Source: Diadema setosum (Eukaryota; Echinodermata; Echinoidea; Diadematoida; Diadematidae). Taken from it: a stretch of DNA of 64,000 bases. Made by a program: the position numbers and the translations under genes. Location: assembly GCA_033980235.1 (NCBI GenBank), contig CM067069.1, positions 2,658,255-2,722,254 on the forward strand. The letters run 5' to 3'. Below, piece after piece: positions 34,512 through 46,389 of this stretch (position 1 is the stretch's first letter; every line of letters begins with the position of its first letter). Under the pieces are notes generated by a model. The model worked only from the letters and a program-made list of their open reading frames with translations, searched no databases and was not told the DNA's origin.

Positions 34512-35412
34512 AGTTCATTGACCCTACCTACTCCTTAGGGTAGCTCCTTCCAGCACTGCAAAATGAAACACAGTAAGGGTGTAGGGTGGGGGAGGGGGTA
34601 GGGGATTACTGGCTCTATGGGTGTAGTGCGGGGAGCTTCATTGCTAAGCCTGTGAGTTTGATTATGCACCATAAAATTGGATTGATAGTATGTGGCAGGA
34701 TGTAATAAAGAGGAAAATCTTATGATGATGTGAAAACACTCATGGCTACTGAACCATCAATAAGAGAGGTTCTGTCTCACATAATGCTTTCTCTTGAGTA
34801 AAATATAAAAGTTACTCATTTTTTTTTCTTTTGTAATGGTACATACTTATGACTTGAGATGACTAACATGATAATGACATTCAAGCCATTAGTTTGATGT
34901 TACAGTCGCACCTTTTTCCTTTGCAATCAAGCAGAAAAGAAAATGTTTGTGTCCATTCATTGCTGCAATGGGAAGTTCAAGCATTTTCTTTTCTGATAAA
35001 CTCTTCATGAACTTTGTTAAATGATCCAACAAAGTAACAAAAATTAAGGAAATACCTTTCAGCATCAGAAACACACTCTGCAACCTATTGCTTTATAGAT
35101 ATGGTAATTCCTATGTTTTATACATGTCATGGCTGATTCCCTTAGGCCACTGGCTAAGTTGGCTAACAAGTTAGGCCACTGGCTAACAACTTGCCTTGGA
35201 TATTCAAATTGGGAAGCACCCTCTAAGAAGGGAGAAATGCAAAAGATTTGTGTTTTTTGCTGATGGATACAATAAGTTCCTGTACATTGATAGCTGCATA
35301 ATCAGTTCCTTGTTTCCCTCCTGGGCAATGAGTTTGATACTTGCATTCTCTGTTTGATCTCATTTTTGTGTTGTTATATAAATCTGCAGGAAAACACTTT
35401 ACAGTCACAGTA
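34509..35412. other. Unique sequence; no gene
   Basis: A short imperfect duplication of taggccactggctaa lies at about 35143-35186. Nothing else was recognised. Confidence 0.45.
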
Positions 35413-36033
35413 CAGTATTCATCGCATAATCGGGACAGGTTGGGAGTAGCAAACACAGCCCCTTTAAGCGGGGTGCCCGATTTCGCGATGTGCATTCACC
35501 ATACACTAACGGCATATGACATGTACATGTAGTGCACACACACACACACACACACACACATGCATACTGCCGTATTGTACATGTACATGAATATACACCC
35601 ACGCTACCCCTCGGCGCGACCCTCTAGCTCTCCCTGCACATGGCTTTGCTTATATGTAGGGGAGAAGAATGTTCACGAAAGCATATGTTTCGCAATGGCA
35701 TGGATACTTATACACGGCGCTTTCGTGGCTATGCATGTACGTGTACTGGATGGACGGAGGTCAAAACACACCAGTTCGAAGCTTGCTTTGTAAGTTCGAT
35801 GTAAACGACAACTGATAGGGAATCTTTGAAATATTGTTGTGGTATTTTGGTAGATTTTTTGTGTAAAATATCAACAAAATCAAAGATCGCTTGAAGAAAA
35901 ATTGTCCCGTTTATTAGAGGTCCCCGCCCGATTATCCAGTGAAAATAATGTGCATTGGAAATGTTTCTGGGAAGCGTATGTCATTTAAGCGAGGTTCCCG
36001 ATTATCAGATGCCCGAGTATGCGATGAATACTG
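35413..36033. mobile_element. Pogo/Tigger-like non-autonomous element, TA-flanked (621 bp)
   Basis: The left end CAGTATTCATCGCATAATCG and right end GAGTATGCGATGAATACTG are inverted repeats, each bordered by TA (35411-35412 and 36034-36035). TA target duplication and CAGT-type ends fit Tc1/mariner pogo-Tigger elements. Subterminal blocks also mirror each other: tttaagcggggtgcccgatt on the left against atttaagcgaggttcccgat on the right. An internal (CA)13 lies at 35535-35560. No transposase frame remains. Confidence 0.87.
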
Positions 36034-36340
36034 TATCTCCATTCGTATTGTCACTCTTCCCACGCCTGTGCGAGCCATTTCCACCGAGGATGCGGTTTTC
36101 AGTGGGAGACAGCAACTTTCTCTCCAATGGAAAGAGATTAGATAACCGGAAAGCATCCTCCCTGAGGTGACGATACTCACTTGCATATAACTGCCTTCGG
36201 GAATTCCATTCTGCAACGTCGCCTTTGTCGGCCGATGAGTTGCCGGCCGTTAACTTTGCAGACTTTCCAGACATTTTTGCATTCATGCACTTCCCATTCA
36301 AAATGCAAAAATAGATCTATTTAGCATCCCCGCTGTGATG
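36034..36340. promoter_or_regulatory. CpG-rich patch beside the Tigger-like element; candidate promoter/first-exon region
   Basis: This sequence is clearly richer in CpG than its surroundings (gtcggccgatgagttgccgg, cgaggatgcgg, caacgtcgcc). A minus-strand frame crosses it. CpG islands in otherwise depleted DNA often mark promoters or conserved elements. A regulatory element without coding role is the main alternative. Confidence 0.3.
36181..36274 (-). CDS. Possible first coding exon of an unidentified gene (tentative)
   Basis: On the minus strand an ATG at 36274, in a fair context (A at -3), opens 31 codons beginning MSGKSAKLTAGNSSADKG and ending WNSRRQLYA. It meets a good 5' splice-donor match, CAA|GTGAGT, with the intron starting at 36180 (phase 1). 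A second in-frame ATG lies upstream at 36286. Without splicing, the frame continues to about 36005, where it runs into the inverted end of the Tigger-like element. The peptide is hydrophilic with ordinary composition and no match I can name. No downstream exon was identified, so chance is a serious alternative. Confidence 0.2.
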
Positions 36341-37264
36341 TCCCGGATCTCTGCGATGTATCTCCACATATCTCCACTTAAAGAGAATCCATACTTTCAA
36401 TCATCTTCTACTTGATTTTTTTTCTTCTCCAATTAAAGTGAGGTGTCAATATGTCTGGCTGCTTGTAGTATATGTGTTAATTTCACACAACATGTGAGTT
36501 ACTGATGAGGGATTTACCAAGACAAGTGGAAGGGCAGCGACATTCAGCATCTGTTGTCTTCATTAACTTGTCACACAAATCACTTTTCCAAAAATGCATG
36601 CAGTCAGACAAATGATTTTGGAGACACCGGTAATCAACCACTGCTTGTCCAACTCAGTCCAGACAATTATCTCCTGAAACACACTCACAGACACACTTTA
36701 CACACATGCACACAAACAAATACTCTTCCTGATATGCAGATTGATTTATATATAACAGTGAACAAAATCAAAGGCTACATTCAGAGAAGTAGTTTTCCCC
36801 CACACTTTTTTAATATGTGAAGCTTTAGGCCTTTACCATGTTTGATCGCAATTGTGGGACAATAAACAAAATTACAACAAATCACGATCTGAGCATGAGT
36901 CTGTATGGTGCACCTCTGTTGTGATGAACACAGAAATAACACATTTCCTGCATTAAGTAAAAAATTCAGGTCCATAAATCATCATCTACACATGTTTATA
37001 TACTTCACTGTTTAGCTATGCCAACAATTTGATATACCATTTGAAGAAAATGGCTGTCCTAAAGACTTCGTTATAATGGGAGTTGCTTGTAACAATGAAA
37101 TATTCTAGACGATAAATGAATGTTAATAAATTTGTTAATAATCATACAAGAATAGAGGTGAAGATATCAAGAGAGGGCATTCAGATATCACTCTTTATTT
37201 CACTCACTTCATTATCAATTCCATCTACCTTATGAGTAAGAAGACATATATTTTTACACACTCC
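36341..37264. other. Unique sequence; no gene
   Basis: A cacacac/acacttt-rich patch lies at about 36680-36725. Nothing else was recognised. Confidence 0.45.
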
Positions 37265-37297
37265 TGTGTGTGTGTGTGTGTGGGGGGGGGGGGGGGG
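37265..37297. repeat. (GT)8 followed by G16
   Basis: A GT repeat passes directly into a 16-nt G run. It is a simple repeat with strand-slippage and quadruplex potential. Confidence 0.95.
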
Positions 37298-38725
37298 CTT
37301 GTGTGTTAGATCCATATCTGCCTACTCCCTGGATAGGAGACATGGACCAAAAAATAACAACAGCAGGCAAGCAAATGCAGCTATGACAACCCACCTCTCT
37401 CATTCTCTTTCTTTCTTTCTCAATACAGTGAAGCGCCCTCATCTTCATTTATCTTTGCTTGCATCGAGCACAGAATTGTCAGAAGGTCATACCAGGTTCA
37501 TATCAAGAGTCAATGCAACCATGATTATAATGAACCACAGTTTAAACCAAGTTCAAAATGCTGATGCATATACCTTCCCTAAGATGAAGTAAGTAAGCTA
37601 GCCATCATGACACTGATTTCTTGTTCCATGCTGCCTTTAAATGTCCTTCATCTACAGTATTTACTGTCTTCTCATACTCATCTATGATAATGTAGCTTTT
37701 AATTTGCAATCTAATGAGATATAAAGCTCACTGAAGCTATCATTACATACATAATTGGGTAACAGGTCTAGATGAGTGTAGTCAAACAAATGAATGGAAA
37801 GCACAATATTTCATTTCACAAAACAGAAATCATAGTTATAAGGTTCCTCAAAATTTTTCACTGCAGCATAATAAAGTATAGTGGTAGCACAGCTGGGAAT
37901 AAGGAAGTCTAATTTTCATAAGCAGCTTGCATTTCCCATTACCACAGAGAGAAAAACTAACAATGATGCCTACATTTCCAAGAAAAAAAAGTGAAGCTAC
38001 AACAAAATGCAAATGCATGACATTTACTGTAGGGAGGGTTGGGCTTGAAAGAAAATACACATGTCAAAAAAAATGCAGATTTTCAAACTCTGTAGGTCCT
38101 TGACCAGTGTTTTGTTGGTGTTAACTCTCGCCAATTCAAATTCCTATAAGCCAGTTCATAATTAGTTCATGTACATGTTGGTACAAATGACCTTTTTCTT
38201 TTCTCAGTTGGTTAGGCACTTAACTTATTTTCAAAATGACATATTAATAGGTTTTGCCCAGCGTAACGTTTTGTTGAATTCATGTTCACAGAAAGAATGG
38301 ACTTGCATAGAGCAGGTGACCAAAATGGTCTTTATATCAACACTTGGTGAAACATTCATATCATTACATCAAATGCATTAGCAATGTTTTTCTTTTGTAT
38401 TGCAAAAAACCTGTCTTACTGTCAGGTGGGTGTGCTGACAGTCACCACTTATAGGGATCACATGAATAATCAATCATCGCATCACAAGTGTTCATCTCAG
38501 TGAATTAAAAAATCATCATGCCTGTTGGTACATATGACCTTTTACTGCTAATGTGCAAATTAAAATTACGAAAGGTGTACTGAAGTCACATGACCCTCTG
38601 TACTTTAATTCTAACCACAAGGGAATAGTTCTTTGAGACAGGAAGGATGAAATTACAGAAAGAATGAAAAGCATTTTCATCTCCCCTTTTTATTTCCAAT
38701 GGAAATGATGGATCTCAAACACATC
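37298..38725. other. Unique sequence; no gene
   Basis: The words gttggtacaaatgacctttt (about 38179) and gttggtacatatgacctttt (about 38524) are near-identical and 345 bp apart, possibly marking an old duplication. No gene was recognised. Confidence 0.4.
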
Positions 38726-39113
38726 TTTACCTCCGCCAAGGAAGAAGGAGATTGAGTGATCATCGGTGCTGGTTTATCTTTTTGCAAAATCAAAAAGTTT
38801 AGAATGGATTTGAATAAAACATGACACAAGGAACAGAAAATTTAATGTTGGTAGTGATCTGGGAATTTGAAAGATTTTCAAAGAATTTATGATCTTTTGG
38901 CACATAAGGTAAATGAACTTGGGAGTTCAACCTGTACATACTGGAAGCTAACATAATGTGCACTAAAGCCCATGCACTAAAGCCCATGCTCTGATTGTGC
39001 AAGGCACCGTGCAGCTGGAAGCTGATGTTAAATTAGGAAATTGCATGCATGTATGGGTGGAAATGAGTTGCTGGCTTGGTGGAGATTTGCCCTCTCCAAG
39101 TACTTTTCTAGTT
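38726..39113. mobile_element. Dispersed repeat family G, copy 1 (CCTCCGCCAAG ... TTTTCTAGTT)
   Basis: Starts tttacctccgccaaggaaga and ends ctccaagtacttttctagtt. The near-terminal segments CCTCCGCCAAG and CTTGGTGGAG are inverted relative to each other, suggesting a terminal-inverted-repeat origin. Matching blocks occur in the second copy at 54985-55404: tgacacaaggaacag, ttggtagtgat and the 3' end. A 14-bp tandem duplication (cactaaagcccatg twice) near 38962-38990 is specific to this copy. No protein is encoded. Confidence 0.75.
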
Positions 39114-40689
39114 ATTTAAATGTTCCTCGCCGCTATGAATGAGTTTTAAGTTGCCTTTTTTTTTTCACACTGTTGTGTGGCTTGAGGAAATGTCAGGAAG
39201 ATTCTGGCATCATCTTGATCGTGGGATTGAAAAGAAAAAAAAATTATTTTATTAAAAGGGGACATCCCTTCAAATTTGTCACTTGTTTTGTTTGTGTCAT
39301 CCGTCTACACAGATGACGGCATTGATGAATTAATGGCTCTGTTGTCACGGGAAACTAATGACATTCCCACGCCAACTACAGGAAATGAACAAAGGAAGAT
39401 CCAAAGAAAATGAATAACACTACTTTGCCTTATTCCTTCTTTGCTTCCACTAGATTTGCTTTTGATGTTGTTTTTTACGGAGAGTGATCTCCATTCTCAT
39501 ACTCCTTACACACTAGCTAGATGAAATTTTAAAAGAAATGAAAGAACCTGTCATTCCTTATCCATTCTTTATTCGATTTGTATCGAACAGCATCACAGTA
39601 TTGTAAATGGTTTCATAATTGGCTTTATTTATTATCAAACTTTACAGCTTACTGGTTGAATTGCATCTGATTTACAATGATAAAAGTACAGGGAAACAAA
39701 AAAAAAATGTACAGTATATATAATGAACCACTCTATGAAGTACAATCATAAAAATAATTCCCATCAATGCATCAATACTGACAATACAAGTGGAAATGTA
39801 AATATGATAAAATACAGAATAGCTGGATTGTGCGTGAAAAAAAATCATGCTTGTTCTTACACCTCATAACCATCATTATCAACATATCACAATTCTTTCA
39901 GCTGATAATACTAAATGGGTAAAAGAAGAAAAGAGACAGAGAAAGAAAAAAAAAATACTGAGAGATATCATTGGCTGAGAACAAGAAGGGCTTCATTGCA
40001 ATTTTGGGTCATATTGAGTTATTGGTATCATGTTGTACACCTCAATATCCTCAACATTATGGTGTCAATTTTAAATCGTTTTCACTTTCAGTAAAATGTT
40101 ACAAATAAAAAAATACTAGGGTGCAATTTTACCTGATATTTTGGAACAATGTTTATAAATCCACCCACTTTTGATTAAGTAAACATTTTATTTCATGAAA
40201 AATGATTGTTCCGTTTTTATTTAATGCTCAAAATCTTAGAACACAATAGTGCCCTTCTGGTTCTCAGCTGATGATATAGAGTGCTATAAAATAAAGATGG
40301 AAAGGAGAGAAAGAGAGAGAGACAGAGAGAGGGGAAGAGAGGGGGACACAAAAAGAAAACAGAAGAAATGTAGCAAAAAAGGAAAAGAAAAAGACTGAAT
40401 AGAAGGGATAAAAAGAAGGTTGATTAAAAAAAAATACAATACAAATCATTAGAATATAATAAAAACTCTAAGTTATTAGATTCCTTTTGGTCCTAAATAT
40501 ATACAATTTCCAGGTGATAGTGACACCCTTTTCCAAGGTGGACCAATGAGTAGGTGTTGCCTTTCCTCATCCCATAACTTTATTTTCCAGGTCAGACCCA
40601 AATATCATCTGCTGCACAATTGATTAGATGATAATAACCGACATGGGACCAGCAAAAACGAGCATCTGTAAGTTTGTTTATTTTCCATC
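39114..40689. other. Unique AT-rich sequence with purine-rich patch; no gene
   Basis: From about 40295 to 40430 the plus strand is GA-rich (gagagaaagagagagagaca). Nothing else was recognised. Confidence 0.45.
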
Positions 40690-40885
40690 TTTTCCCTTCA
40701 ATTGCGAACCTGGCGCCCGTCGCCAAGACTCAAAAAAATGCCAGAGCATGGAAATGAGCGCTGGCTGGTTTTGGCAGCCGGAAGGCCCGAGAGTAATGAC
40801 AACGGCCAAAACAAAGGCAGGGAATCAATCGAGAGGAAATTGGGTGCTTCAATGGCACGGAAGAGGCCCTACCCTCATTCCTCCC
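40690..40885. promoter_or_regulatory. CpG-richer patch, candidate cis-regulatory element
   Basis: Contains ctggcgcccgtcgccaag, an octamer-like atggaaatgag, a TCF/SOX-like aacaaagg, a Pbx/Meis-like ggaatcaatcgag and a TAATGAC homeobox-like core, all within about 150 bp. Just upstream, ttgattagatgataata (about 40620) adds homeobox-type words. This is a plausible enhancer, judged from motif density alone. Confidence 0.25.
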
Positions 40886-41410
40886 ACGACTCTATTTTAT
40901 CTCATTTTTTTTCTTCTTCTTCTTTAAACAAGGAGCAGTTCCCAAGGGCACTATCTCGTATAATTTACTGACAAGATAGACCTGACAAACCACCGAATAA
41001 TTTCACACCGTGGAGATGGTAGCAAATGGCCTCTTCCCAGCCTATCGGGGACATTGATGCGGGGAGGGGAAGAGGTGGGGATGATGTTCCCTACACATGA
41101 TTCTAGAATTCCAAGTTTTTCGTTTCTTTTGCTTCTTCCGTTCTCTGTAAAACATGAAAGGTTGATCTAATGGCCTCCCCAGTGTCACATTCTATATACC
41201 TTGAACGTATGCTGGAGGAAATTCAATGATGAGACATTCAATTAACATCATCATGGGCATGCTACCAGTCATAGCCCCCACCCCACCCATCTCCCTAACC
41301 CCTCCCCCCCCCCCATACACACTTCACAGAGAAAGGAGGTAGACCCATTCAGCCTACATATATGACAACTCACTGAAATCATCACATCACATCACATATT
41401 CACAGCATTC
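40886..41410. other. Unique sequence with C-rich run; no gene
   Basis: A C-rich run (ccaccccacccatc, then cctcccccccccccat) lies at about 41278-41315. No gene or repeat family was recognised. Confidence 0.45.
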
Positions 41411-41503
41411 TTAACCCGTGGAAAATGAGTCCTAAGTATCCTCCAGCAGGTGTCTATGGGAAATGCGTGTTACAGCGAAATTAGTCTGCCTTCAACGGGT
41501 TAA
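41411..41503 (-). mobile_element. Family A 93-bp element, copy 5
   Basis: Bounded by TTAA at both ends (41411 and 41503), 93 bp, in the same orientation as copy 3. The left arm has drifted (TTAACCCGTGGAAAATGAGT) while the right arm (GCCTTCAACGGGTTAA) is well kept. Confidence 0.85.
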
Positions 41504-41652
41504 TCTCAAAAACTGTGACAAAACAAATAGCATTACTCTATGGCAGCTTCTGCTCTAACATGACATGAATGCAATGTCTTGACATTCTCAGAACCCCCTA
41601 ATACAGCTAGTGATGATTTAACATCTGAAACTCTTTTTTCCCTTTCCACTTG

Positions 41653-41674
41653 CCCCCCCCCCCCAAAAAAAAAA
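41653..41674. repeat. C12A10 junction
   Basis: Twelve C residues pass directly into ten A residues. Polarity is the same as the other homopolymer junctions. Confidence 0.95.
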
Positions 41675-43338
41675 GAACTTTGATAAGCAATTACAATGTT
41701 TTGAAAATGGGACTGTGTAACAAAATCATACAAAAGTAATGACATATTCAATAGACTGACAAAGTAAAAGACACCTAGAAATATAATTAAAAATTCTGAT
41801 TCTTGGAATTGGCAATGATTTGTAGAGAATGCTACTTGCTTTTACAAATTACTTATGCAGAGGACATGACTGAAAATATGAATCATAAAATTATCTCTCA
41901 ACCAATGCTAGGACTGTTTGTTATTATAACTTCTTTGTTTTTCAGGATGTTTACAACAGGAAGGACAGGTGCCTGCAGAAGGTATTTCCAAAATGTAAAT
42001 TTACATGATAGAGGAGGGAAAAAAAGTAGCGGCATGCTGAATTTGGATTAGTATGTTTGTCCAAGGTATATCAACAGAGAGGAAATATATCATCTCAGTT
42101 CTTCATAGAAACCATGCAGAGGTATTTTTGCAGTGTAGACCTGAAAATCAAATAATTTTGAGGCAAAATTGAGGGAGCCATGATTGATTGAAAAAAGAAA
42201 GAAATAAGAATCCTGTTTGTCTCCCATTCCTAGTTGGATTATTAATAGCATAAATCATATTTTGAAAGAGAGAGAGAGAGAGAAGGAAAAAACAAAACAA
42301 AACAAACATACGGACACTAGCTGGCAGCCTTTGTCTGCCTCTGCGGTAAAAAGAATGACAACGGAACCAGAGTAGCAATTGTGACATTTAAGCTACGTCA
42401 TCCGCAATCAATCAAACAGCAAGGAAGGGGGATTAAGGGAGATGGAAATCAGATTTGAAGATATATATACTCAATGTCATTACGTATTTCCTTTGTTATT
42501 AATGAAGCGAGATACATGTCGGGGGAAATGGAAGGATGAGAGAAAATACCTTGTACCCGTCTGAAAAGCCCTCATGGCCCTTATACAACAAATTCAAGGA
42601 AAAGATGTGAGGGTAATCTATTCAACTCGGACATGTCGAATAGCGATAATAAAGAAATGCTCCTTGCTCCAATTTATGAAGCTTTCTCAAGGGGGGAAAC
42701 ATGTAATGTTCTTTTCCCCATCCATGTATATTTGTTAGGTTCTTCATGTAGTAATCACATCTGTCCTTTATCAGATCCCCCCAACCCAAACAGGAAGATA
42801 TGGGGATGAAAGATGAGCACGCAGCAAACAAATTTCCGACATAGGCTTACTGGATCTTTAGACATCTGCAGGGGTGGGAGATTAGATTGTAATTCTTTTG
42901 AGTGCAGAAGACACGGAAGATAAAGAAGAAAGAAAGGAAGATGATGAACCATCGCCAAGATTTGTGTGCACAGGAAGAAACTAGACACACTTGTTATCGC
43001 AAAGCAAAGCAAGGAAATGGAAAACCTATTATGAATGCAAACTTTCTTTCTGAACCTGGACTAGCAATACAAAACAAGTGAAATTGTAGATAGTGCAATA
43101 ATGGAAACTGCATTGATTTTGATCATTGTGACAATAACAAGAAATAATATCAATCACAATAACAACTACAATTATCACAATATGGTTCTCTACTATTGTC
43201 ACAATGATTATGATTTAAAAAAAACACCAAAAACTAAAAATAATGAGTGTGACATCTTACATGATACTTACAATGCAGTATGATATTATCAAAATTTTGA
43301 TGTCAGATGATGAAGAATATGTCTTTGTGTGTTTGAAT
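41675..43338. other. Unique sequence; no gene
   Basis: A (GA)n plus (AAAAC)n patch lies at about 42266-42306. Short frames have no motif. Confidence 0.45.
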
Positions 43339-43340
43339 TA

Positions 43341-43702
43341 CAGTTGAACCTCTCTTATCCGGCCTCCCTTTATCCGGATCTCTCTATTATACGAACGCAA
43401 TCTCGCCGTGATTTTTTTTATAATTACGGGAGGAAAGGGGGATTCCCAACTCCTTGAGAACTCACATGAATTACATATTACTTCCAACATTAACATACAC
43501 CTCTATTTTGGGGTCTGTTACTGAGTGTAACAATGAAAAGGTTGCAGTATACACATTACTCCATGTGGTACTGCAATGGGCTACATCAGTACATGTGTAT
43601 GTATATGTACATGTATAAAGCATTGAGTCTCCCGTATCCGGCCAATTCCCTTATCCAGATGAGCCCCGGTCCCGACTTGTCCGGATACGAGAGGTTCAAC
43701 TG
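43341..43702. mobile_element. Pogo/Tigger-like MITE, TA-flanked (362 bp)
   Basis: The left end CAGTTGAACCTCTCTTATCC (then GGCC) and right end GGATACGAGAGGTTCAACTG are inverted repeats bordered by TA at 43339-43340 and 43703-43704. TTATCCGG-type ends resemble known Tigger/pogo termini (mammalian Tigger ends contain TATCC). Further subterminal TATCCGG copies lie at about 43372 and 43634. There is no transposase frame. Confidence 0.9.
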
Positions 43703-45536
43703 TATTTTGACATTAACCACATCATCAATCAAGAAAAAAGGAACATTTTATTGTGGGAATGTATGAATGATGATACCACTATGAATGATGATGATTATGG
43801 TAATTGTAACAATCATTCTGAAATTGTTGTCTTATGATATCATAATAGCAAGGTACATAAATATTGCACAAAAGTCAAGCAATGTGCCCAAGAAAGGATG
43901 CAGTTTAAGTATATAGATTTACAGAGGATGAAAACTAAGGCTTGTGTTTAATTTATTTGAGAAAGACAATCCATAAAATAGTTGAGTGATCACAATCCTG
44001 TCTAAATTCACTTTTCAAATGTCTGAGCATCCAAACTACAGATGAATCCTTGCTCTAAGAGGGAAAAGCTATCTTCAAAAACTTTTCATTCTGCCAGTAA
44101 GATAAAAAAAAATAATAATTGTGTTGAACAAGACAGATGTTTGCTTGTACTCTTGCCTACATTCATGCCATTAGTCTGACAACTATCATTCACACCATTA
44201 GTCTGACAACTGCCATGAAAGAGTGAATGTTACCCTTGACTGAATTCCTCTGTAATTTGATTAGATTTTAGAGGCATTAACCTACTGCACCAAATTGGGC
44301 CAGATATAGCTTCTGATCTGGAGTGCGTAAAATATCTAAAGAAAAAAAGAAAGAAAGAAATGGGTGATTCTGTGCACTGCCGAAGGGCACTCCAGTGCAC
44401 ATGATTTCACACAGGGCCCACCACTGTCAAATTCAGATGCCCTCCAGTCACAGGGACCAAATTTAATTTCCTGTGCCAGCATCAACGCAGACAGAAAATA
44501 TTTCCCTCTCTTTCCACTTGACAGCAATACAATTTTTCTGTACTAATAGCTGGGAAAGCACTGACAAACCTTTCTCATATGAAAGTATCTGGGCAAATGC
44601 AAGAAAAGTTTCATAGGACTACCTCTGAATTTCATATCTAAACTGCAATCTACTTATAAACCATCAAATTTGCAAGATGTCATGACTATGCATATATGCA
44701 AAATTAATGTATTTATGAGTCCATTTGAAGAAATCAATGCAGTTTAAAAGTTTCTGTCAAGAGAAAGGTTGCACACATCATGGTGCTTGATTCATAAAGT
44801 TAGTTCTTGATGGTCCTCAAAAACTTCTGGTGGTGATGTAGCTTGATTTATTGTCTGGTGTCACAGATATGATGTGTGTGCTGTTTACTATCACCATCTC
44901 TTCCTTGAGGTAGTACCAAAATATTCTTTTAGTCCTTTTTCTAACCAAACCCAAACTTCATCTAATTATAAAAACAAAGCTGCAAGACAGAAGGAAGCTT
45001 GTATCTTATTTCATTTTACAAAGCCATTTCCTCAATAGTTCTTCACAAGTGCAGAAATTCAAAGGGACGAAAAGTACAAGCTGACTACAACAACAACAAC
45101 AACAAATTTCCTTTGACACACTTATCTGACAGTTGATAGTCTATTGCCAGTTTTCTGACTGTTTTGTTTTTCTCCTGACAGTGTTTTCCTTTTTCCCACC
45201 TAGCATTTCAAACTTTGATAATTTCATGTGGTTTGAATAAACAGACAGAATCAATGTCCTTTATGGATTTCTTTTACTGGGTTGAGCGACAAGGAATGGG
45301 GGGGGGGGGTCTTGTAATGGCATGGTATAGAATTGAAAGCTAAACATAAACAGTTCTACTTCATTTCATTTTCTCGCCAGGTCTCTGGATCAAAATTGGC
45401 AGCTCGTGAGGGGAAAGCCGAATCAATAAGGCATGTGCACCTATCAGAAAACCTCAATGCGTAAAATGGAATCGATACAAGATGGAATATACGGTTCATT
45501 TTCAGAAAAGAATATATATATAGTCCACCACCCACC

Positions 45537-45632
45537 CCTTCAGTCTATCTCACCCTCTCTCTCTATATATCTCTCTCTCTCTCTATCTATTTATCTATCT
45601 CTCTCACTCTTTCTCTCTCTCTCTTCTGATCT
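45537..45632. repeat. CT/TATC low-complexity tract
   Basis: Alternating CTCTCT, TATATATC and CTATCTATTTATC words. A Ser-Leu-rich frame reading through it is repeat-derived. Confidence 0.85.
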
Positions 45633-46375
45633 TTTGTTTTCTTTGTTCATTCATACCTTTCTTTCAGCTGGTTGGTGTGCACTTTGTGCCAACTGACGTG
45701 TAACAAACGTGATTATGCAGCTGAGCTAGTTCTCTGGAATCATAACCAATAAACTGGGTGATAGTTATACTTCCATGATCAGCTCATAGAATCAGAGAGA
45801 GCGAGAGTGGTAATTCTTTGAATAGTGTCACATTCGTATCTGCTGCCAACCAGCAAAACAAATGAGTAGTAAAACATACAAAAATTGATTTTTCAAAACA
45901 AAAGGAAATTCAGGATTCTACCAACCTTCAGTGATTTGCTGGCTTGCTTTCTACTAAAGGTAGAAGCCTGAATCTCCTATTGTATGATCTCCCCAAATGA
46001 TGAAAGTTTTCTACATCAAAACAAAATTTGTTTATAGTTTCACATTATGAAGCATTATTCCCTCATTCATCTCTTCTGCAATCAATTTGAAATATATCTA
46101 CTGCCTTTTTGTCATCAAATAGCTCCCAATTAACTTCATTTTCTCTATTCCCTATTTTTCACTAACTTCTTAATGTATGATGTAAGTCAGTTATCTGAAA
46201 ACTTTCTGAAATAATTTATATAAGCTGCCAAAAAAGGAAAAGGTTGCATAGTACATTACTATTATATTTTCCAGATAACTTGGAATGATGAGTACCACTG
46301 CTGTACAAATATTGACCAAATTTATATCTTCTTGCAAGAGATGCTTTACAATAATTGTAACCTACAATAGCTACA

Positions 46376-46389
46376 GTTACCATGACAAC
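46376..46389. promoter_or_regulatory. X-box (RFX-type) motif match
   Basis: GTTACCATGACAAC fits RYYNYYATRRNRAC at every position, in unique sequence. Confidence 0.35.
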
